64,000 nt of DNA, taken from contig JARUPY010000398.1 of NCBI GenBank assembly GCA_029817715.1, forward strand, positions 2,604,001 through 2,668,000. The letters are read 5' to 3'. Below are positions 19,681 to 29,879 of the stretch, piece by piece. The position numbers and the translations under genes are program-made. Under the pieces are notes generated by a model. The model did no database searches and was not told the origin of the DNA. It saw nothing but the letters and a program-made list of their open reading frames with translations. How positions within the stretch are numbered: position 1 is the first letter of the stretch; every line of letters begins with the position of its first letter. The stretch comes from Melastoma dodecandrum (lineage: Eukaryota > Streptophyta > Magnoliopsida > Myrtales > Melastomataceae).

Positions 19681-21174
19681 TCACTCCGCCGCGACGCGTT
19701 GCGGCTCGATGCCGATGCCCTTCGCGACCGCGGCGCCGAAATCGGGATGGACCTTGTACCAATGGCGCAACATCCGCTCCTGGATCGGGCGCGGATTCTC
19801 GATGTCCATCTTCGGGTTGGTCATCGAGCCGACGATGTTCTCGACCAGGCGCTGGCGACCGCCCTCGTCGAGCACCTTCTCCCAGAAGATGCGCGGCTGG
19901 CCGTAGAAGTCCTCGTCGTCCTTCTTGTACTCGTAGCGGGACGCATCGCCCTGAAGGCGCAGCGGGGGTTCGGCGACCGCGCGGTTCTCGACCGGGCCGC
20001 CGAACGAGTTCGGCTCGAAGTCGACCGCGCCGCCGTAATTGCCGTCGACGCGCATCGTGCCATCGCGATGATACGTCTTCGGGTTCTTCACGGCGCGCGG
20101 CGCGTTGACCGAAATCTGATCGTAGTTCGGGCTGCTGAGGCGGTAGCGATGCGCGTCGGCGTAAGACAGCACGCGGTTCTGCAGCACCTTGTCCGGCGAG
20201 AAGCCGATACCCGGCACCACGTTCGAGGGCTCGAACGCCGCCTGCTCGACGTCGGCGAAATAGTTCTCGATATTGCGGTTGAGCTCCATGACGCCGACCT
20301 CGTGCAGCGGATAGTCGCTGTGAGGCCAAACCTTCGTCAGATCGAAGGGGTGGACACGGTAGGTGTCGGCGTCCGCCTCCGGCATCACCTGGACGAACAT
20401 CGTCCACTTCGGGAAGTCGTTGTTGCGGATCGCGTGGATCAGGTCCTCCGCCGAATAGTCCGGCTTCTCGCCGGCCATCTTCGTCGCCTCGGCGTCGGTG
20501 AAGTTCTGGATGCCCTGCTGCGTCTTCAGGTGGAACTTTACCCAGAAGCGCTCGCCTTTCGCATTCCAGAAGGAGAAGGTGTGCGAGCCGTAGCCGTTCA
20601 TGAAGCGGGCGGACTTCGGCGTGCCGCGATCCGAATAGAGGAACATCACCTGGTGGATGGCCTCGGGCGACAGGCTCCAATAATCCCAACGGCGCCAGTG
20701 CGGCTTCAGATGGGTGCCCGGATCGCGCTTCTGCGTGTGGATGAAGTCCGAGAACTTCAGCGGGTCGCGGATGAAGAAGATCGGCGTGTTGTTGCCGACG
20801 AGGTCCCAGTTGCCGTCCTCGGTGTAGAACTTCAGCGCGAAGCCACGCGGGTCGCGCTCGGTGTCGCCCGACCCGGATTCGCCGCCGACCGTCGAAAAGC
20901 GCGCGAACATCTCGGTCTTCTTGCCGACCTGCGAGAAGACCTTCGCGCACGTCCACTTCGAGATGTCCTGCGTGACCGTGAAGGTGCCGAAAGCACCGTA
21001 GCCTTTGGCGTGCACGACGCGCTCGGGAATCCGCTCGCGGTTGAAGTGGGCCATCTTCTCGATGAGATGATAGTCCTGCATCAGCATCGGGCCACGCGGG
21101 CCGGCGGTCAGCGAATTCTGATTGTTCTCGACGGGGCGGCCGAAGGCCGTCGTGAGGGTCGGGTTGTCGGACAT
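19681..21174 (-). CDS. katA: Catalase (monofunctional, clade with KatA)
   Basis: Haem catalase that disproportionates hydrogen peroxide. The 497-residue protein has the distal His55 in [13 protein letters not shown], the active-site Asn in [12 protein letters not shown], and the proximal haem tyrosine segment [13 protein letters not shown]. Length and motifs match small-subunit catalases. The start [15 protein letters not shown] is clear; the longer in-frame extension through 21972 is a shadow. A 137-base upstream gap, before the YbhN-like gene end, should hold its promoter; no OxyR site could be recognised. Confidence 0.97.
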   Translation of the reverse strand: MSDNPTLTTAFGRPVENNQNSLTAGPRGPMLMQDYHLIEKMAHFNRERIPERVVHAKGYGAFGTFTVTQDISKWTCAKVFSQVGKKTEMFARFSTVGGESGSGDTERDPRGFALKFYTEDGNWDLVGNNTPIFFIRDPLKFSDFIHTQKRDPGTHLKPHWRRWDYWSLSPEAIHQVMFLYSDRGTPKSARFMNGYGSHTFSFWNAKGERFWVKFHLKTQQGIQNFTDAEATKMAGEKPDYSAEDLIHAIRNNDFPKWTMFVQVMPEADADTYRVHPFDLTKVWPHSDYPLHEVGVMELNRNIENYFADVEQAAFEPSNVVPGIGFSPDKVLQNRVLSYADAHRYRLSSPNYDQISVNAPRAVKNPKTYHRDGTMRVDGNYGGAVDFEPNSFGGPVENRAVAEPPLRLQGDASRYEYKKDDEDFYGQPRIFWEKVLDEGGRQRLVENIVGSMTNPKMDIENPRPIQERMLRHWYKVHPDFGAAVAKGIGIEPQRVAAE

Positions 21175-21311
21175 GTCTGCGCCGCTCCTGAAGGTCGTGT
21201 CCCGGGAACCGAAGGTGCGACCTCTGCGACGAGGCTCGGCACTTCCGAGCGAACGACCCGTCGCAACAAAAGTTGCTGCGGCCGGTCCGTTCGCCGCAGG
21301 CCCACGTGCAA

Positions 21312-22415
21312 TCAGCCGGTCGTTTCGCCTTCGGGGTCGTCGTCCTCGTTGCCCGCCATGGCTTGGCGCAGGGCGGTCCATCGGCGGACGCTTTCGTGCG
21401 CGCCGAGGAGCGCCAGGGCGAGAAAGAAGGGCACGAGGTAATAGATGATCCGGAACAGCAGGAGCGATGCGAACAGCGCCGCTTCGGAATGCGCCGGGAC
21501 GGTCTTCAGCATCGTCGCCTCGAAGACGCCGATGCCTCCCGGCGCATTGGACGCGATGCCGAGCAGCGAGCCGAAGACGTAGACCGTGACGAAGGTGAGG
21601 TAGTCGATCGAACGCGGCGGCGACAGCAGCGCGTAGAGGACCCCCGCCGCCGAGCAGAGATCGATGACCCCGAGGCAAATCTGCCCCACGGTGAGCCCGA
21701 TACCCGGCAGCTCGATCTTGAACTTCTGGAACCGGATCTGGCGATGCGTTCGCAGCGCGTAGGCCAGATAGCCGACCAGCGCGAGGATGATGCCGACGCC
21801 GATGACGCGGTTGATGTTGGGATCGAGATGGTCGAGATGCGAAACGCCCGCCGCGCGCACCGCGAAGCCGATCCCGATCACGAAGGCCATGCCGAGCCAG
21901 AATGTGAGGCCGGCAATGACCGTGAGGCTGGCGACCTTGCCGGCCGACAGCCCCTTCGTCGAATAGATCCAATATCGAACGGTGCCCGCCGTGATGAGGG
22001 GGAAGCCGAGCGTGAACGAGATGGCATAGCTCGTGAACGAGGCCAGCGCCGTCGTGCGATACGGCACCCGCAACCGCAGCTGGCGAAGCGCCAGCGCATC
22101 GTAGCCGGTGAGCGCCAGGAAGGAGACCGCCGTGAGCGCCATCGCGGTCGCGATCTGGCTGCTGCTGGTCGCCGCGATCGCGGTGCGCAGGTCGTCGAGG
22201 CCGATCTGCATGAAGGTACGGGTGAGCACGAAGATCGCGAGCGCCGCGATGCTCAGGCTGAGAACCCAGCCGGCGATATGGAAGATGCGGCGGCGCGCCT
22301 TCGGCCGGTCCTTGACGCTGTCCGGCAAGACCGCGTCAACGGCCTTCGCGGTCAGCTTCTCGCCGGCGCCGTCGGCTTCGAGAGCGGCGGACTCGGCCGT
22401 GCGTGCGTCCGTCAT
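21312..22415 (-). CDS. YbhN/UPF0104-type flippase-like integral membrane protein
   Basis: A 367-residue membrane protein with a charged N-terminus followed by about eight helices. [29 protein letters not shown] and the [15 protein letters not shown] motif near the C-terminus mark the lysylphosphatidylglycerol synthase transmembrane (flippase-like) family found in YbhN and the N-terminal part of MprF. There is no aminoacyltransferase domain, so it is not a complete MprF; a lipid-translocating role is only inferred. Start chosen at MTDARTAES. It follows hisG. Confidence 0.8.
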   Translation of the reverse strand: MTDARTAESAALEADGAGEKLTAKAVDAVLPDSVKDRPKARRRIFHIAGWVLSLSIAALAIFVLTRTFMQIGLDDLRTAIAATSSSQIATAMALTAVSFLALTGYDALALRQLRLRVPYRTTALASFTSYAISFTLGFPLITAGTVRYWIYSTKGLSAGKVASLTVIAGLTFWLGMAFVIGIGFAVRAAGVSHLDHLDPNINRVIGVGIILALVGYLAYALRTHRQIRFQKFKIELPGIGLTVGQICLGVIDLCSAAGVLYALLSPPRSIDYLTFVTVYVFGSLLGIASNAPGGIGVFEATMLKTVPAHSEAALFASLLLFRIIYYLVPFFLALALLGAHESVRRWTALRQAMAGNEDDDPEGETTG

Positions 22416-22549
22416 CCCTGCGCGATCCGTCCGTCCTGCGCGCGTTATCGGCCGACACACCGTCCAAAACGAAAACGTCTCCTCTGCCGGGTCTTCCGCG
22501 AGACCTTCGGCCAACATGCCTTCATATAGGGCGGATCGAGGGGCTCGCA

Positions 22550-23518
22550 TCAGGCGAGCCGGGCGAGCAGCTTCTCGTGCAGCGGATTGACGGGGGAAAA
22601 CACGTAATCCATTGCGGCGACGGTGACATGGTCGGCGCCCTGGGCGATCAGCCAGTCCGCGAGCGGCGCGACCTTGTCGCGCAGGCAGGTCAAGGTCAAG
22701 CGTCCGGCGACGTTTTCGGAGCGCAGGCTGGCGCCGAAGGCGTGGCCGGCGGCCTCGATCAGCTCGGCGCGGCGCTCGCGGAACTGGGCGACGACGTCAC
22801 GCGTCAGCCGCGCCGTCTCCTCGGCGGCGATGCGGCTCAGCACCTGGCGGGCCTGCTCGCGGGCGCGGTCGGTCCACGCGGCGGCGAGCGAGGCGACGAG
22901 GTTCGCCTCCGAGCGCAGGATGATCCCGTCGTTGAGCACCTTCAGCCCATTGGCGGCGAGCGTCGCGCCCGTCGTCGTGATGTCGACGATGAGCTCGGCC
23001 TGGCCGGCGGCGGGCGCACCCTCGGTCGCGCCGAGACTTTCCACGATGCGGTAGTCGCCGACATGGTTCTCGGCGAAGAACCGACGCGTCAGGTTGATGT
23101 ATTTCGTCGCGACCCGCATACGCTCGCCGCGCTTCGTGTAGAAGGCCGCGACGACATCCTCGAGATCGGCCATCGTGCGCACGTCGATCCAGGCCTGCGG
23201 CACGGCGACGACGACATTCGCCTGGCCGAAGCCGAGCGGCGTCAGCAGAGCGAGCCTCGCCTCGGCATCCTCGACGGTCTCACGCACGAGATCCTCGCCC
23301 GTCACGCCCATGTGGGCTTGGCCGGAGGTCAGGAGCGCCACGATCTCCGAGGCCGACACGAAGGCGACCTCGACACCCTCGACGCCCTCGAGCGTGCCGC
23401 GATAGTCGCGCGCGCCGCGTCCCTGCACGAGCTTGAGCCCGGCGCGACCGAAGAAGGCGGTCGCGTTCTCCTGCAGCCGTCCCTTGGAGGGCACGGCGAG
23501 GACGAAGCTGCTGCTCAC
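22550..23518 (-). CDS. hisG: ATP phosphoribosyltransferase HisG
   Basis: First enzyme of histidine synthesis, joining ATP and PRPP. The 322-residue protein begins [11 protein letters not shown], has GVTGEDLV and the PRPP-binding stretch [18 protein letters not shown]. It is longer than the ~210-230-residue short form that normally pairs with HisZ, with an additional C-terminal region of about 90 residues. The ATG overlaps the hisZ stop (ATGA), so both subunits are translationally coupled. Confidence 0.93.
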   Translation of the reverse strand: MSSSFVLAVPSKGRLQENATAFFGRAGLKLVQGRGARDYRGTLEGVEGVEVAFVSASEIVALLTSGQAHMGVTGEDLVRETVEDAEARLALLTPLGFGQANVVVAVPQAWIDVRTMADLEDVVAAFYTKRGERMRVATKYINLTRRFFAENHVGDYRIVESLGATEGAPAAGQAELIVDITTTGATLAANGLKVLNDGIILRSEANLVASLAAAWTDRAREQARQVLSRIAAEETARLTRDVVAQFRERRAELIEAAGHAFGASLRSENVAGRLTLTCLRDKVAPLADWLIAQGADHVTVAAMDYVFSPVNPLHEKLLARLA

Positions 23519-24648
23519 GAGAGACCTCCCGCACCACGACGGTCGGCCCAGAGCGCGGCCCCCACGGCCGGCACCTCCTCCGGCGCCCCGAGCGTCGTTA
23601 GCAGCCGGTCGTAGCGCCCACCTCCGACGAGGGGCGGATCATGCGGGCGGGCCGCATCGCGCGTCTCGAAGACGAAGCCGGTGTAATAATCGAGATTGCG
23701 GATGAAGCGGGCCGAAAAGCGCAGCTCCTCGAATGGCACGCCCCGCGCCGCGATGAAGCCGAGCCGGTGCTCGAGCCGATCGAGCGCCCCCGAAAGGTCG
23801 AGGCGAGCGTCGTCCGCCAGCGCCCGCAGCGCGACGGCCGCCTCGTCCGGATCGCCGCCGATGGCGAGGAAGCGCTCGATCACGGCGCGCGCGTCCGCAG
23901 TAACGCCGTAGCCGCCCTTCAGCGCGGCCTGCTCGAGGAACCGGTCCGCGATCTCGGCGGCCGAGCGGCCGCCGACCGCCGTGATGCCGGCGATCGAGAG
24001 GAGGTCCTCGACCAACGCGCGCGCGCCCTTCTTGTCGGTCCCCTCGAGCGCGGCCAGCACGCCGGAATGGTCGATGCCGCCGTTCAACGGCGCGTCGAGT
24101 ACGCCAGCGAGGCTCTTGCCCTGCGCCAGCCCGCGCGTGATGCGCCGACGCCATTGCGGCGGGATCGCCAGATGGTCGAGCAGGTCGGAGAAGAGGCCGG
24201 CGTCGCCGATCGTTGTCTCGAAACGGGCCGGCGTGACGAGGCGCGCGGCCTCGAGCGAAAGGGCGAGGATTTCGGCGTCGGCGGCCTCGCGATCGCGCCG
24301 TCCGAGGTTCTCGATCCCGGCCTGAACGAACTCGCCGGGCCCGTCGCGGCGCAGCCGGAACACCGGGCCGCAATAGGCGAACGCCGCCGCCTCGCCGATG
24401 GCGGCGGAGGCGAGATAGGCCCGACAGACGGGGATCGTATACTCGGGCCGCAGGCAAAGCTCGGTGCCCGACTGGTCGCTGGTGAGATAGAGGCGCCCGC
24501 GCATGTCCTCGCCCGACTCGAAGAAGGCCGCGGCGGGCTGCAGGAGCGGTGGCTCGCAACGCACGTAACCGGCGCCGACGAGATGCGCCATCAGCGCCTC
24601 CTGGCGCTGGCGATCGTCGGCAAAGGGCAGCGGCACGGGGGCGTTCAC
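23515..24648 (-). CDS. hisZ: ATP phosphoribosyltransferase regulatory subunit HisZ
   Basis: A histidyl-tRNA-synthetase-like protein, 377 residues, that forms the regulatory part of the ATP phosphoribosyltransferase with HisG. Class II synthetase signatures are visible ([43 protein letters not shown]), whereas the anticodon-binding domain is missing. The start is a GTG at 24648 (MNAPVPLPF) preceded by GGAGA; the upstream in-frame extension to 24921 overlaps the GST region and is unlikely. hisG follows with a 4-base overlap. Confidence 0.92.
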   Translation of the reverse strand: MNAPVPLPFADDRQRQEALMAHLVGAGYVRCEPPLLQPAAAFFESGEDMRGRLYLTSDQSGTELCLRPEYTIPVCRAYLASAAIGEAAAFAYCGPVFRLRRDGPGEFVQAGIENLGRRDREAADAEILALSLEAARLVTPARFETTIGDAGLFSDLLDHLAIPPQWRRRITRGLAQGKSLAGVLDAPLNGGIDHSGVLAALEGTDKKGARALVEDLLSIAGITAVGGRSAAEIADRFLEQAALKGGYGVTADARAVIERFLAIGGDPDEAAVALRALADDARLDLSGALDRLEHRLGFIAARGVPFEELRFSARFIRNLDYYTGFVFETRDAARPHDPPLVGGGRYDRLLTTLGAPEEVPAVGAALWADRRGAGGLS

Positions 24649-24730
24649 GCGAGGGTCTCCGCAAAGGTGCGGTCTCTTAGCAAGCGCAGCGGGGCCGCGC
24701 GACCCCAATCGCGGGACGTGGTTTCGCACC

Positions 24731-25333
24731 TCACCCGGAGAAGCGCGTTGCCTCGTAGGCGGGGACCTCCTCGGCGAAATTGGCGAGCCAGGCGACGAGG
24801 TTGGGATGATCGGCACGCCAGGCACCCTCGAAGCGCAGGTCCAGGTAGCCGAGTGCACAGGCGAGCGCGACGTCGGCGACCGTGCGCGGCCCCTCCGGCG
24901 ACATGTGCTCGAAAGCGGCAAGGGCGCGGGAGACTTTCTCCGCCTGATAGGCGAGCCAGACCGGCTCGTGCCGGTCAGCGGGGCGGAACCGGCGCTCGTA
25001 GACCTGCAGGACCGCCGCCTCGATCAGCCCGTCGGCCAGCGCGGCTTCCGTGAGCACGCGAAAGCGCTGATCGCCCGGGTGAGGGATCAGTCTGAGACCG
25101 CCCGCGCGATGATCGAGATATTCGATGATGACGCGGCTATCGTAGAGCACGGGGCCGTCGTCGAGGATCAGCGCGGGGATTTTGCCGAGCGGGTTCTGCA
25201 GGCGGATGCGATCGTGCGGGTCCATCGTGTCGGTCGGCACGATCTCGATGCCGTGCTCGAGCCCCAGCATCGCAGCGGCGATGCGCACCTTGCGCCCGAA
25301 CGGCGAGGGCGGCGAGCTGCGCAGCACCATCAT
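24731..25333 (-). CDS. Glutathione S-transferase family protein
   Basis: A 200-residue GST. The N-terminal thioredoxin-like domain (MVLRSSPPSPFGRKVRIAA, then NPLGKIPALILDDG and LYDSRVIIEYLD) has the cis-Pro and the Ser/Asp pair that bind glutathione, followed by an all-helical C-terminal domain. The substrate is unknown. Its start lies 5 bases after the rlmJ stop, so it belongs to the hypothetical-RNase T2-rlmJ-GST operon. Two tandem ATGs are possible starts. Confidence 0.88.
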   Translation of the reverse strand: MMVLRSSPPSPFGRKVRIAAAMLGLEHGIEIVPTDTMDPHDRIRLQNPLGKIPALILDDGPVLYDSRVIIEYLDHRAGGLRLIPHPGDQRFRVLTEAALADGLIEAAVLQVYERRFRPADRHEPVWLAYQAEKVSRALAAFEHMSPEGPRTVADVALACALGYLDLRFEGAWRADHPNLVAWLANFAEEVPAYEATRFSG

Positions 25334-25337
25334 GGCA

Positions 25338-26183
25338 TCATCCTCCCGAGGCCGCGGGGAGCGTGTCGATGCGGACCTCCACGGCGCTTCGCCCAAGCTG
25401 TCGGGCAAGCTCGGGGAGAAGGCAAGCCATCTCCTCGGCGAGGACGAAGGGCGGATTGACGACGAAGAGCCCGCAGGCGGCGAGACGGCCGCCGGGGCTG
25501 GTCGGCGCCACGCGCAATTCGAGGCGCAGCGTTTCGGCGGCGGCGCCGGCAAGCGCCGCGGCGATCCGCTCGACGCCGCGCCGATCCTTGATCGGATGCC
25601 AGGCGACCAGGATGCCGTCCCGCCATTTGCGATTTGCCGCGACGAGGGCGGCGGAGAGCCGGTCGAACTCATCCTCCACCTCGAACGGCGGGTCGATCAA
25701 CACGACGCCGCGCCGCTCGGGAGGCGGGATGTAGGCGTTGAGCCCCTGGTATCCGTCGAGCACGAGGACTTTGGCACGCCGGTCGCGCCCCACCGCTTGG
25801 CGCAGCGCCGTCGCCGTCTCCGGATGCAACTCGCAGAAGATTGCGCGATCGAGCGGGCGCGACAGCGCCAACGCGATCAGCGGCGAGCCGGGATAGGGCG
25901 CGCGCCCCTGCGCCGCCTCGCCGACGATCTGAAGGTAGGGCTCGATCAGCGCGCGGGCCGGCGGGCCGAGCGCTGCCGGATTGACCCGCGCGATCCCCTC
26001 CCGCCATTCCTGCGTGCGGCCGGCGGCCTCGCCCGACAGAGCGTAGCGGCCGCGCCCAGCATGGGTGTCGATGAGATGGTAGGGCGTCGGCTTGCGCTGC
26101 AGGTAGACGAGGATGCGCGTGAGGATCGCGTGCTTGACGACGTCCGCGAAATTGCCGGCGTGGAACTCGTGGCGGTAGTTCAT
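25338..26183 (-). CDS. rlmJ: 23S rRNA (adenine(2030)-N6)-methyltransferase RlmJ
   Basis: RlmJ methylates A2030 of 23S rRNA. The 281-residue product starts with MNYRHEFHAGNFADVVKH, the family signature, has YHLIDTHAGRGRYAL as SAM-binding motif I and the catalytic VLIDPPFE motif IV. Length is as expected. It lies between the RNase T2 gene (19 bases upstream) and the GST gene (4 bases downstream), all on one strand. Confidence 0.95.
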   Translation of the reverse strand: MNYRHEFHAGNFADVVKHAILTRILVYLQRKPTPYHLIDTHAGRGRYALSGEAAGRTQEWREGIARVNPAALGPPARALIEPYLQIVGEAAQGRAPYPGSPLIALALSRPLDRAIFCELHPETATALRQAVGRDRRAKVLVLDGYQGLNAYIPPPERRGVVLIDPPFEVEDEFDRLSAALVAANRKWRDGILVAWHPIKDRRGVERIAAALAGAAAETLRLELRVAPTSPGGRLAACGLFVVNPPFVLAEEMACLLPELARQLGRSAVEVRIDTLPAASGG

Positions 26184-26202
26184 CGCGCTGCTGGGGAAGC
26201 GC

Positions 26203-26964
26203 TCAGCGGACCGGCGGCACCGTCATCGGGCCGTAGCCGCGGCAGCCTTCTCTCTGAACCTCCGGACAGGCCTGGAAGGTCTTCAGGTCTTTCGAGAAGC
26301 AGATGCGCACCTCGTCCATCGTGCCGTGCTGGCAGACGGCCGCGAGCATGCCGGGGCGCAGGCGCGGATTGGCGTCCACGAAGGCCCGCTCGACGTCGGC
26401 ACGCGACAGCGACTGCGGCTGGTGCGGATCCTTGAAGCGGGGCGGGATCACGACCGCGTCGCGCGCTTGCCGGACGGCCGCGAAATAGTCGTTGGGGCTG
26501 AGGCCCGAGCAGGTGCCGTGCTTGCGCCACTCGTAGCGCGCGAGCCCCTCGTCGGGATAGACGCCGTCGGTCTCGGCGAGCGCCGCACGCGATGGGAAGC
26601 GCGTCGAACCGCGGCAGTCCGAAGGATAGCCGTGGTCGTATTGCGGCCAGAGCCCATGCACGGTGAAGCCGACATCCGACCCGGCGCGGCATTGGTCGCT
26701 GCCTTTGTCGTCGCCCTTCGTCGCGCAAAAGCCCGGCGACCAGGAGAGCGACAGGACGTAGAAGTCGAAGTCGCCCGGCCGGCTGGCGCCGCGCGGACCC
26801 GAGCCGTTGCGGCGCGCATCGACGCCGTCATTGGAGGGCGCCCCCGCGTCGTGCGTCTGCACGGGCGGCCGGCGGTCGGCGCAATTGTCGAGGATACAGT
26901 CGGAGGCCGCATGCGCGGGGCACGCGGCGAGGAGCCCGAGAGCCGCGGCGAAGAGGCGGCGCAT
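26203..26964 (-). CDS. Secreted ribonuclease T2 family protein
   Basis: RNase T2 enzymes cleave RNA to 3'-phosphates through cyclic intermediates; in bacteria they are periplasmic. The 253-residue protein has a signal peptide (residues 1-20), a variable charged stretch, CAS I FTVHGLWPQ with His103, and CAS II EWRKHGTCSG with Glu145 and His149, so the catalytic triad is intact. Several cysteines suit disulfides. The preceding gene, for a 150-residue secreted protein, ends only 2 bases upstream, suggesting a functional pair. Confidence 0.92.
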   Translation of the reverse strand: MRRLFAAALGLLAACPAHAASDCILDNCADRRPPVQTHDAGAPSNDGVDARRNGSGPRGASRPGDFDFYVLSLSWSPGFCATKGDDKGSDQCRAGSDVGFTVHGLWPQYDHGYPSDCRGSTRFPSRAALAETDGVYPDEGLARYEWRKHGTCSGLSPNDYFAAVRQARDAVVIPPRFKDPHQPQSLSRADVERAFVDANPRLRPGMLAAVCQHGTMDEVRICFSKDLKTFQACPEVQREGCRGYGPMTVPPVR

Positions 26965-26966
26965 GG

Positions 26967-27419
26967 TCAGGGCTGGGCCATCCGGCAGCCTGGCGCGAAA
27001 GAGTTTTCGCGGTCAAGACCGTTGACGCACCACACGACATTGTCGGTGAAGCCGATGCTGCCGCCCTCTTCCTCGATGAAATAGGAGACCGAGCGCACCT
27101 TCTGGTCGCTCATGATCGCGCGCGCCTCGCAATAGCGCCGCGGGATGTAATCGAGCCCGTTCGAGCGGAAGCCGATCTCGTGGATGTCGTCGAACCCGAT
27201 GATCGACAGCCCGGAATGCCAGTATTCGCCTTCGCGCGCGGCGAAGGCACCCTGGATGTAACCCGTCGCCATAGGGTCCTCGCAGGCGCGGATCACGCCG
27301 GAATACGGCAGATCGCGTCGCTCGGCCGGCACCAGCGGGCGCGCGAGGACCGTAACGCTCGCGAGGGTTGCGAGGGCGAGCACGACGAGACCGAAAGACG
27401 ACGCGCGGACGGCGGGCAT
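26967..27419 (-). CDS. Conserved secreted protein of unknown function, upstream of RNase T2
   Basis: A 150-residue protein with a signal peptide (hydrophobic LVVLALATLASVTVLA, cleavage near LARPL). The mature part has four cysteines (RACED, RYCEAR, VWCVNG, PGCRM) that could make two disulfides, and no recognisable enzyme motif. The segment GYIQGAFAAREGEYWHSG and RYCEARAIMSDQKVRSVSYF read as a compact globular domain. Its stop is 2 bases before the RNase T2 gene, so the two are probably co-expressed; it could be a partner or inhibitor, but that is speculation. Confidence 0.7.
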   Translation of the reverse strand: MPAVRASSFGLVVLALATLASVTVLARPLVPAERRDLPYSGVIRACEDPMATGYIQGAFAAREGEYWHSGLSIIGFDDIHEIGFRSNGLDYIPRRYCEARAIMSDQKVRSVSYFIEEEGGSIGFTDNVVWCVNGLDRENSFAPGCRMAQP

Positions 27420-27589
27420 GAAGGGTTCCTCGAAGCGGTCGGACGATGCGGCGCGGGTCGGACGCCGTCAAGGCTCGCGGCGATCGCCCGGCGAGTTGAG
27501 GACGCGGCGGGGCGGCAAGGCCACAGTCGAACGCCGCCGCAACGCAGCGCCTCGCACGACGTTGCTCCCGGCACCACGGGAGGATCAGC

Positions 27590-27772
27590 ATGCCGGCGAC
27601 ATCACAGGCGCAGCAGAAGGCCGCGGGAGCGGCCCTCTCCGCCAAGCGCGGCGAGACGAAAAAATCGGATCTCAAGGGCGCATCGAAATCGATGGTCGAG
27701 TCGATGTCGGAACGCCAGCTCGAGGAGCTCGCGTCGACGAAACGCAAGGGCATGCCGCAGCGAAAGTCCTGA
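27590..27772 (+). CDS. DUF3008 family small basic protein
   Basis: A 60-residue Lys/Ser/Ala-rich protein: AQQKAAGAALSAKRGE, DLKGASKSMVESMSERQL and a C-terminal KGMPQRKS match DUF3008 proteins, which are widespread in Alphaproteobacteria and have no firm function. A good ribosome binding site (GGGAGG, 27577-27582) stands 7 bases before the ATG. It is transcribed divergently from the secreted-protein/RNase T2 operon and convergently with the L,D-transpeptidase gene. Confidence 0.85.
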   Translation: MPATSQAQQKAAGAALSAKRGETKKSDLKGASKSMVESMSERQLEELASTKRKGMPQRKS

Positions 27773-27796
27773 GCGAGGCAGCAGGAGCAGGCCGGA

Positions 27797-29728
27797 CTAC
27801 CGCGGATCCGCGTCGCCGGCCGTCGCCGTCTTCGTCGCGTGGCGCTGGCGGCGCTCGCTGACGACGGCGGCTCCCGCCTCGTAGCCGAGGGCCGCCGCGA
27901 CGGCCCGCGCGTAGCCGTAGATATCCTCGTGCTGGACGATGCGCCCGCTGTCCGGATCCGGCGTCGCGGTGAAATATTCGATGTGGATCGGCAGCGGCTC
28001 GGGCAGGTTCACGTAGCGCTCCTTGTCGCCGAGAAGCGAGGTCAGCCGCCGCTTGCTCCAGATCACGTCGCCGCCTTCCGGCACGCTGTCGTTCAGCACC
28101 GCGTGCGCGAACTGGAACGGCTGGTCGACGCGCACGCAGCCGTGGCTGAAGGCGCGCCGCGAGGCCGCGAACAGCGACTTCGACGGCGTGTCGTGGAGGT
28201 AGACCGAATAGTCGTTGGGGAACATGAATTTGATGCGCCCGAGCGCGTTCTTCTCGCCCGACGGCTGCTTCACGACGAGGCGCCCGTTGCGAAAGCTCAC
28301 GTCGAAGCCGTGTGCCGCGATGTAGCGCGGATCACCGCCGCTCTTGGGCAGCAGCTCCTTCTTGATGATCGACTCCGGCACGTTCCAGACCGGGTTGACG
28401 ATGACGTATTTCATGACCTTCGAGAAGATCGGGGTCGGCGTGTCCGTCTTGCCGACCACGACGCGGTTGCGCTGCACGGGCTGGCCGTCGTGGAAGACGG
28501 TGACGGCGAACTCGGGAACGTTGACCTCGATCCGGTTCGGCGCCGGCGCATGCGGCATCCAACGCCACATCTCCATGTTCGCGACGAGAACGGCTTCGAG
28601 TTGCGTCGTGTCGCCGCCCGACAGCGCTTCGACGGTGCGCCGCGTCAGCGCGCCGGACGCCGGCAGACCGTTGGCGCGCTGGAAGTCCGCGACAGCTTCG
28701 GCGATCGCATCGTCGTATTCGAGGTCGGTCGCATCATCTGCGGCCGAGTCGAGGCTGAAGCGCGAGCGGATCAGCGGCACGCGCGGATCGCGCATGCCGA
28801 CGCGCAGCGTCGGACCGGAGGGAATCGGCAGCTGATCGGCGGCGGGACGGGCGGCGCGCAGCTCCATCAGCCGGCGCCGCAGCGCGACGTAGCGCAGCGT
28901 GCTCGGGTTCAGCGCCTGCAGCTTGTCGCCGGCGGCGGCGCCGGCAGCGGCGAGCGCATCGAGCACCTGACCGGGGTCGGCGAGATCGGGCCGCGAGCCG
29001 ATCAGCGGGCTGATCTCGGCGGGATCGACACGGCTGCCGGTCGCCTGCCGCGCGTAGGCGACGACGGCCTCCGTAAGAGCCAATTCGGCTTCCGCCACGT
29101 CCTTGGCCGGGCCGTTGGTTTGAAGCGCGGCGGGAACGCTCGCGAGCACCAGCGCATCGTCGCCCGCACGGGCGAGACGCGCGACGATCGGCGCGACGGA
29201 GGACGCGACCTTGCCGTCGTGCGACCAGAGCGGCGCGAAGCTGCGGCTCGCGTAGAAGAAGGCGATGGCCGCACGCTCCTTGCGGCGTTCTCCCGCGTGC
29301 GCGCCGCGGATGTCCGTGCCGGCGCGCGTCTCAAGCGCCGCCTTCACGGCGCTCTCGAGGGGCGACAGAGCCGTCTGCGCCGAGGCGGCGGGGGCGCCAG
29401 CCGGCGCCGCGCCGGCCTTGTCGAGCGGATCGTGCGCCGGAGCGGGCGCCGGGATCTTCACGGCCTCGTCCGGATCGAGGGTCCTGTCGTCGCGTTTGCG
29501 CGACGAGGGCGCGACGGCGAGCGTGGAGGCCGGTGCAGGCGCGACCGCAGGGGCGGCGGGGACCGCCGGCCTCGCCTTCAGCGCGTGCTCGGGGGCCCAG
29601 TCCTGCGGCTTGAGAGAGGTCGACGGCGCCGACGACGGCGTATCCGCGACCGCCGTGGCGACGACCGCAGAACCGGCACTCGCGACGATCGCGAGAACCA
29701 AGGTCGCTTTCGAGATGCGCGCGCGCAT
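27797..29728 (-). CDS. L,D-transpeptidase of the YcbB/LdtD type
   Basis: A periplasmic enzyme making 3-3 peptidoglycan cross-links or attaching proteins to the wall. The 643-residue protein has a signal sequence (KATLVLAIVASAGSAVVATAVA), a Pro/Ala linker, a YcbB scaffold domain, a peptidoglycan-binding repeat near 320-390 (ADFQRANGLPASGALTRRTVE) and a YkuD domain with SHGCVRV; His529 and Cys531 are catalytic. Start chosen at MRARISKATL (29728); the frame extends to 29878 without obvious protein character. Confidence 0.92.
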   Translation of the reverse strand: MRARISKATLVLAIVASAGSAVVATAVADTPSSAPSTSLKPQDWAPEHALKARPAVPAAPAVAPAPASTLAVAPSSRKRDDRTLDPDEAVKIPAPAPAHDPLDKAGAAPAGAPAASAQTALSPLESAVKAALETRAGTDIRGAHAGERRKERAAIAFFYASRSFAPLWSHDGKVASSVAPIVARLARAGDDALVLASVPAALQTNGPAKDVAEAELALTEAVVAYARQATGSRVDPAEISPLIGSRPDLADPGQVLDALAAAGAAAGDKLQALNPSTLRYVALRRRLMELRAARPAADQLPIPSGPTLRVGMRDPRVPLIRSRFSLDSAADDATDLEYDDAIAEAVADFQRANGLPASGALTRRTVEALSGGDTTQLEAVLVANMEMWRWMPHAPAPNRIEVNVPEFAVTVFHDGQPVQRNRVVVGKTDTPTPIFSKVMKYVIVNPVWNVPESIIKKELLPKSGGDPRYIAAHGFDVSFRNGRLVVKQPSGEKNALGRIKFMFPNDYSVYLHDTPSKSLFAASRRAFSHGCVRVDQPFQFAHAVLNDSVPEGGDVIWSKRRLTSLLGDKERYVNLPEPLPIHIEYFTATPDPDSGRIVQHEDIYGYARAVAAALGYEAGAAVVSERRQRHATKTATAGDADPR

Positions 29729-29879
29729 GTGTCCCCCGATGGTCCGTCGTGCCGAATCGGACCCTGCGATCATCGACGCATCCGTGGAAACTTGCGCCCA
29801 CGGGGCCCCCGGATCAACCGGCTTGAAAGCGCGTTTGCGTGATAGAGCGGCCTTCCCCGGCTGCTCCGCGCCGCTCACG

